A DNA stretch of 9,704 bases from Acidobacteria bacterium UBA823 (GTDB lineage Bacteria > Acidobacteriota > Vicinamibacteria > Vicinamibacterales > UBA823): assembly GCA_002296225.1 (NCBI GenBank), contig DBHR01000035.1, positions 1 to 9,704 of the forward strand, written 5' to 3'. The notes beneath the pieces were generated by a model that was given only the letters and a program-made list of their open reading frames with translations, ran no database searches and had not been told where the DNA came from. Shown one piece after another: positions 6,720-9,704 of the stretch (within the stretch, counting starts at the first letter, position 1; every line of letters starts with the position of its first letter). The position numbers were made by a program, and so were the translations under genes.

Positions 6720-7333
6720 TGGTCAGCCCCGGCGTGCAGAAGATCGAGCGGATTGCCGGTACGCCGATGCCGATGCGTGGCCAGGACATCGACACTGACC
6801 GGATCATCCCGGCTCGGTTCCTCCGTTCAGTGCGGTTCGAAGGGCTCGAGGCGCATGTGTTTGAGGACGATCGGAAGGCGCTCGCCGAGGCGGGTACGGC
6901 ACACACTTTCGACCAGCCGCAGTATCAGGGTGCGTCAATTTTGTTGGCCAACGAGAACTTCGGCTGCGGTTCGTCGCGCGAGCATGCGCCGCAAGCGTTG
7001 AAACGCTGGGGCATCGAGGCTTGTGTCGGCGAATCGTTCTCGGAAATCTTTCTGGCGAATTCTACGGTGCTAGGGCTGCCGTGCGCGACAGCGTCGGCAG
7101 AGGTAATTGAAGCGCTCATGCGCTCTGCGGAGGAGCATCCGGCTGAGCCGATGACGCTCGACCTTCAAGCACTGAGCGTGCAGGCTGGCGGTCAAACGGT
7201 CGAGGTGTCGATGGCGCCGGCCGTGCGCGAGGCGTTTCGGGCGGGGACGTGGGATGCAACCGGTCTCCTGCTCGATCAGTCCGACAATGTCCGCGCCGTC
7301 GCGGCGAAGCTGCCATACCTCACTGGCTTTTGA
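6719..7333 (+). CDS. leuD: 3-isopropylmalate dehydratase small subunit
   Basis: The small swivel-domain subunit completes the active site of the LeuC/LeuD isomerase. It has 204 residues, close to the ~200 usual for the proteobacterial-type LeuD. Visible family motifs are DIDTDRIIPARFL (23-35), the substrate-loop block NFGCGSSREHAPQAL (80-94), FLANSTVLGLP (111-121) and the C-terminal GTWDATGLLL (176-185). The ATG at 6719 overlaps the leuC stop by one base (TGATG). An in-frame GTG at 6716 would add one residue and give a 4-base overlap; the sequence does not decide between them. The 126 bases after it, up to the converging LysR gene, hold no convincing terminator. They contain only a weak TTGCGGT/ATCGCAA stem (7353-7377) and two copies of ACCCCAA at 7422-7436. 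Confidence 0.96.
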   Translation: MVSPGVQKIERIAGTPMPMRGQDIDTDRIIPARFLRSVRFEGLEAHVFEDDRKALAEAGTAHTFDQPQYQGASILLANENFGCGSSREHAPQALKRWGIEACVGESFSEIFLANSTVLGLPCATASAEVIEALMRSAEEHPAEPMTLDLQALSVQAGGQTVEVSMAPAVREAFRAGTWDATGLLLDQSDNVRAVAAKLPYLTGF

Positions 7334-7459
7334 GGCTTGCGCATTTGCTTCTTTGCGGTAGGGTCCAGACATCGCAACAGGCAAAAGGAAGCTGACAAGG
7401 AGGAGTGGCCAAGGCTTCATAACCCCAACACCCCAAACCTGCGCCTCTCGCGTTCCTCG

Positions 7460-8368
7460 TTAATCCTTGCCCTTGTTGTCCCCTATTTTCCTCTCCTCCC
7501 GTCTCGCGGCGTCGAGAAACGCCGACGCGGCACGAGACATCTCGCCCGAGCGTCGGCAGATCAGGCGCACTTGCCGTGCCAGCCGGAGCTGCGACACTCT
7601 GACCACGGCGAGTTGGCCGCGAGCAATCTCAGTGAGAGCGCACCGGCGGGGCAGCAGAGCGACGCCAAGTCCCATCTCCACCGCGCGTTTGATCCCATCG
7701 AGGCTCGGAAATGACATCTGGATATTGATCGGCGCGTGGCGCTGTTCTGACATCCGTAGCACGCGTTCGCGTGCGGGCGATGGGTCATTGTGCGCGATGA
7801 CCGTCTGCCGCCCAAACTCTTCCATCGAAATCTCTTTCCGGTCAGCCAGGGGATGGTCCGGACTCGTCAACAGAACGAGCTCGTCAGCTCCGATCGTCAC
7901 CGAGTGCAGACCGCGCTCGCGCGGCTGGAACGTCAGGACACCGAAGTCGAGCGCTCCGTTGAGCACTTCGGCTGCTACCTGCCGCGCCGGCACACGCCGC
8001 ACTTCCACTTGGGCGTCGGGATGCTCGTCACGGAGGCGGCTGACGATCGGCAGTAGCGCATGGACCGCGGCCTCGTTAGCACCGATCGCCACGCGTCCAC
8101 GACGGAAGTCCTGTAGCTCACGCACCGCGCTCGCCGCCTCGTCGCGCAACTCGGTCAAGCGCCGTGCGTAGTTGAGCAGGATGCGTCCCGCCTCGGTTAG
8201 TCGCCCGCCTTTGGCCGTGCGATCGAACAGTCGCTCGTTCAACTCCTCCTCAAGACGCCGCACCGCCTGACTCACCGCCGGTTGGGTCCGGTGCAGCCGC
8301 GCGGCAGCACGCGAGAAGCTGTGCTCGGAGGCGACGGTCAGAAATGTTTGAAGCTCAGCAAGATCCAT
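7460..8368 (-). CDS. LysR-family transcriptional regulator, putative regulator of leuA
   Basis: This is a 302-residue LysR-type regulator of normal length. The N-terminal winged helix-turn-helix (about 1-60) has the family pattern, with FSRAAARLHRTQPAVSQAV at 18-36 followed by RLEEELNERLFDR (38-50). A linker helix (about 62-90) leads to the periplasmic-binding-protein-like effector domain (about 92-292), which includes the late block EMGLGVALLP (231-240). A minus-strand GGAGGT lies only 2 bases before the ATG, closer than ideal, but the N-terminus matches the family start. The gene is divergent from leuA across an AT-rich gap, the usual arrangement for a LysR regulator and its target. Control of leuA, perhaps with a leucine-pathway metabolite as effector, is inferred from position only. 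Sequence alone does not identify it as LeuO, CysB, CbbR or another named member. Confidence 0.94.
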   Translation of the reverse strand: MDLAELQTFLTVASEHSFSRAAARLHRTQPAVSQAVRRLEEELNERLFDRTAKGGRLTEAGRILLNYARRLTELRDEAASAVRELQDFRRGRVAIGANEAAVHALLPIVSRLRDEHPDAQVEVRRVPARQVAAEVLNGALDFGVLTFQPRERGLHSVTIGADELVLLTSPDHPLADRKEISMEEFGRQTVIAHNDPSPARERVLRMSEQRHAPINIQMSFPSLDGIKRAVEMGLGVALLPRRCALTEIARGQLAVVRVSQLRLARQVRLICRRSGEMSRAASAFLDAARREERKIGDNKGKD

Positions 8369-8479
8369 AGACCTCCCGTCCTGATATTAACATAATAACA
8401 ACTTATCATATGGTAATGATTATAAACTTGACGAAGGTTCGGGCCGACACGTACAACGACGAGTGAGGAAGGCGGGTGC
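8369..8479. promoter_or_regulatory. AT-rich divergent lysR-leuA control region with operator-like dyads
   Basis: This 111-base gap contains a sharply AT-rich core (about 8383-8427) in otherwise GC-rich DNA. TTATCATATGGTAA (8403-8416) is a near-palindrome in which six of seven pairs match. An overlapping inverted repeat ATCAT-N6-ATGAT spans 8405-8420. Two T-N11-A pairs (8403/8415, 8404/8416) fit the loose LysR box. On the minus strand TATAAT (8424-8419) is a perfect -10 for the regulator, about 50 bases before its ATG, and it overlaps the dyads, which would suit autorepression. On the plus strand TTGACG (8428-8433) with TACAAC 18 bases later (8452-8457) could serve leuA. A good Shine-Dalgarno for leuA, GAGGAAGG, is at 8465-8472. 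Confidence 0.6.
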
Positions 8480-9682
8480 ATGGTGGGCGAACAATTACGG
8501 ATCTTCGACACGACGTTGCGTGATGGCGAGCAGGCGCCCGGGTTCTCACTGCGGATCAACGAGAAGATCCAAATGGCGCGGCAACTAGACACGCTTGGTG
8601 TCGACATCATTGAGGCCGGATTTCCGATTGCGTCAAAGGACGACGCCGAATCGGTACGTCGTGTAGCGCAGGAAGTCACAAGACCAGTGATCGCCAGCCT
8701 GGCGCGCTGCCGTCGGGCAGACATCGAATGCGCTGGCGAGGCTATCAAGGAGGCCGAGCGCGGCCGTATCCACACGTTTCTTGCTACCTCTGACCTGCAT
8801 CTTAAGCACAAGCTGCACATGTCGCGGGAGCAGTGTCAGGAAGCCGCGGTTGACGGTGTAAAGCTGGCCCGGCAGTACACCGATAATGTCCAGTTTTCTG
8901 CCGAGGATGCGCTGCGCACCGACGTTGACTTTCTCTGCCAGGTTGTTGAGGCCACGATCACCGCCGGCGCGACGACAATCAACCTGCCCGACACGGTTGG
9001 CTATTCGACACCAGACGAAATCTTTGATTTCTTCAGGACTATCACCACGCGCGTACCGAACGCCCACAAGGCTGTTTTCAGTGCGCATTGCCACGACGAC
9101 CTCGGCCTTGCCGTCGCGAATACGTTGGCAGCGTTGCGGGCAGGGGTGCGGCAGGTTGAATGCACGATCAATGGGATCGGCGAGCGCGCCGGCAATGCGT
9201 CGCTCGAGGAGATCGTGATGGCAACGCGGGTGCGGTCCGACCGGCTACCGTTTGCGACCCAGATCAACACGCAGGCGATCTACGCCACGAGTCAGCTGCT
9301 CACGGCGCTAACGAGCGAGGCAGTGCAGGCCAACAAGGCGATTGTCGGCCGCAACGCGTTCGCCCACGAAGCCGGAATCCATCAGGACGGCATGCTTAAG
9401 GACCGCCGAACCTACGAGATCATGAAGCCGGAGGACGTCGGAGTCTCGCAGACGACGCTCGTGCTCGGCAAGCATTCGGGGCGGCACGCTGTGCAGAACC
9501 GGTGCGAGGAGCTCGGCTACAAGCTCAGCCGGTACGAGCTCGATCAGATCTACCAGCGCATGATTCGTTTGGCCGATGCACAAAAGAACGTTGGTGACGA
9601 CGACTTGGTGGCGATGATCGAAGAGGTGCGTGCGGAGCAGACGGAATTGGAATCAAAGACGGCTGGCGCCACGTCGGTGTGA
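8480..9682 (+). CDS. leuA: 2-isopropylmalate synthase, short form without visible C-terminal regulatory domain
   Basis: It condenses acetyl-CoA with 2-oxoisovalerate to give 2-isopropylmalate, the first committed step of leucine synthesis. It has 400 residues, against about 510-525 for the common LeuA. The HMGL-like TIM barrel is complete: FDTTLRDGEQAPG (9-21; catalytic R14, metal ligand D15), HTFLATSDLHLKHKL (98-112), SAHCHDDLGLAVANT (201-215; metal ligands H203, H205) and NGIGERAGN (231-239; N239). The subdomain blocks NAFAHEAGIHQDG (292-304) and LGKHSGRHA (329-337) are also intact. These blocks favour LeuA over homocitrate or citramalate synthase. The protein stops after subdomain II, at DDDLVAMIEEVRAEQ (373-387), where the leucine-binding LeuA dimer domain normally follows. 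Short LeuA of ~390 residues is known in Bacteroidota, so this may be natural, but a frameshift near the end cannot be excluded because the window ends 22 bases later. Confidence 0.93.
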   Translation: MVGEQLRIFDTTLRDGEQAPGFSLRINEKIQMARQLDTLGVDIIEAGFPIASKDDAESVRRVAQEVTRPVIASLARCRRADIECAGEAIKEAERGRIHTFLATSDLHLKHKLHMSREQCQEAAVDGVKLARQYTDNVQFSAEDALRTDVDFLCQVVEATITAGATTINLPDTVGYSTPDEIFDFFRTITTRVPNAHKAVFSAHCHDDLGLAVANTLAALRAGVRQVECTINGIGERAGNASLEEIVMATRVRSDRLPFATQINTQAIYATSQLLTALTSEAVQANKAIVGRNAFAHEAGIHQDGMLKDRRTYEIMKPEDVGVSQTTLVLGKHSGRHAVQNRCEELGYKLSRYELDQIYQRMIRLADAQKNVGDDDLVAMIEEVRAEQTELESKTAGATSV

Positions 9683-9704
9683 GAAACGTCAGTCTGCGGA
9701 CCCC

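Noticed and set aside
4447..7333. Possible new system combining ion channel and leucine enzymes as an effector module
   Set aside because: LeuC and LeuD have every expected catalytic residue and normal length, so they are ordinary biosynthetic enzymes. Only the coupling to the channel is unusual, and that is reported separately.
7422..7436. Two copies of ACCCCAA separated by one base, telomere- or iteron-like
   Set aside because: Only two copies of a 7-base unit occur, with no neighbouring replication or integration gene. This is within chance for a C-rich gap.
7337..7714. 125-codon plus-strand open frame after leuD
   Set aside because: Its second half is antisense to the LysR gene. The first part has no good start context or family resemblance, and AAGGAGGAG at 7397-7405 is followed only by a five-codon frame.
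7467..8171. 234-codon plus-strand open frame opposite the LysR gene
   Set aside because: It is antisense to a full-length LysR regulator, and its Ser/Arg-rich product has no motif. It is a shadow of the GC-rich opposite strand.

Overview
The window is a GC-rich chromosomal segment from a Gram-negative-type bacterium. The lipoprotein signal on the hydrolase and the LysR regulator fit that, and no phage, plasmid, IS, tRNA, rRNA or CRISPR signal was seen. The lineage cannot be fixed by eye. The sequences of LeuC and of a short LeuA without its C-terminal domain recall Bacteroidota/Rhodothermota- or Gemmatimonadota-like bacteria, but that is a weak inference. Nearly all of the window is explained by recognisable housekeeping or metabolic families; nothing in it looks like a clearly new defence or mobile system.

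Layout. 1-465 (+): C-terminal end of an APC-family amino-acid permease cut by the window edge. 524-715 (+): a 63-residue protein with eight cysteines. An imperfect hairpin at 740-771 separates these from a minus-strand pair read from right to left: a two-domain cytidine deaminase (cdd, 2673-1744), then a dienelactone-hydrolase-family lipoprotein (1690-788), 53 bases apart. A short divergent promoter region leads to a plus-strand DEAD-box RNA helicase (2786-4252). A 194-base gap with a strong GC-rich hairpin follows. Next is a plus-strand block in which a voltage-gated potassium channel with a C-terminal zinc ribbon (4447-5304) overlaps leuC (5301-6719) by ATGA, and leuC overlaps leuD (6719-7333). 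A convergent LysR-family regulator (8368-7460) comes next, and leuA (8480-9682) diverges from it across an AT-rich, operator-like intergenic region.

How the genes work together. LeuA condenses 2-oxoisovalerate and acetyl-CoA to 2-isopropylmalate, and LeuCD isomerises it to 3-isopropylmalate. The third enzyme, LeuB, is not in the window and may lie beyond either edge. The divergent LysR regulator is the obvious candidate to control leuA. Points that merit a second look are the short LeuA without a visible leucine-feedback domain, the ion channel translationally coupled to leuC, the AT-rich operator region, and the eight-cysteine small protein.
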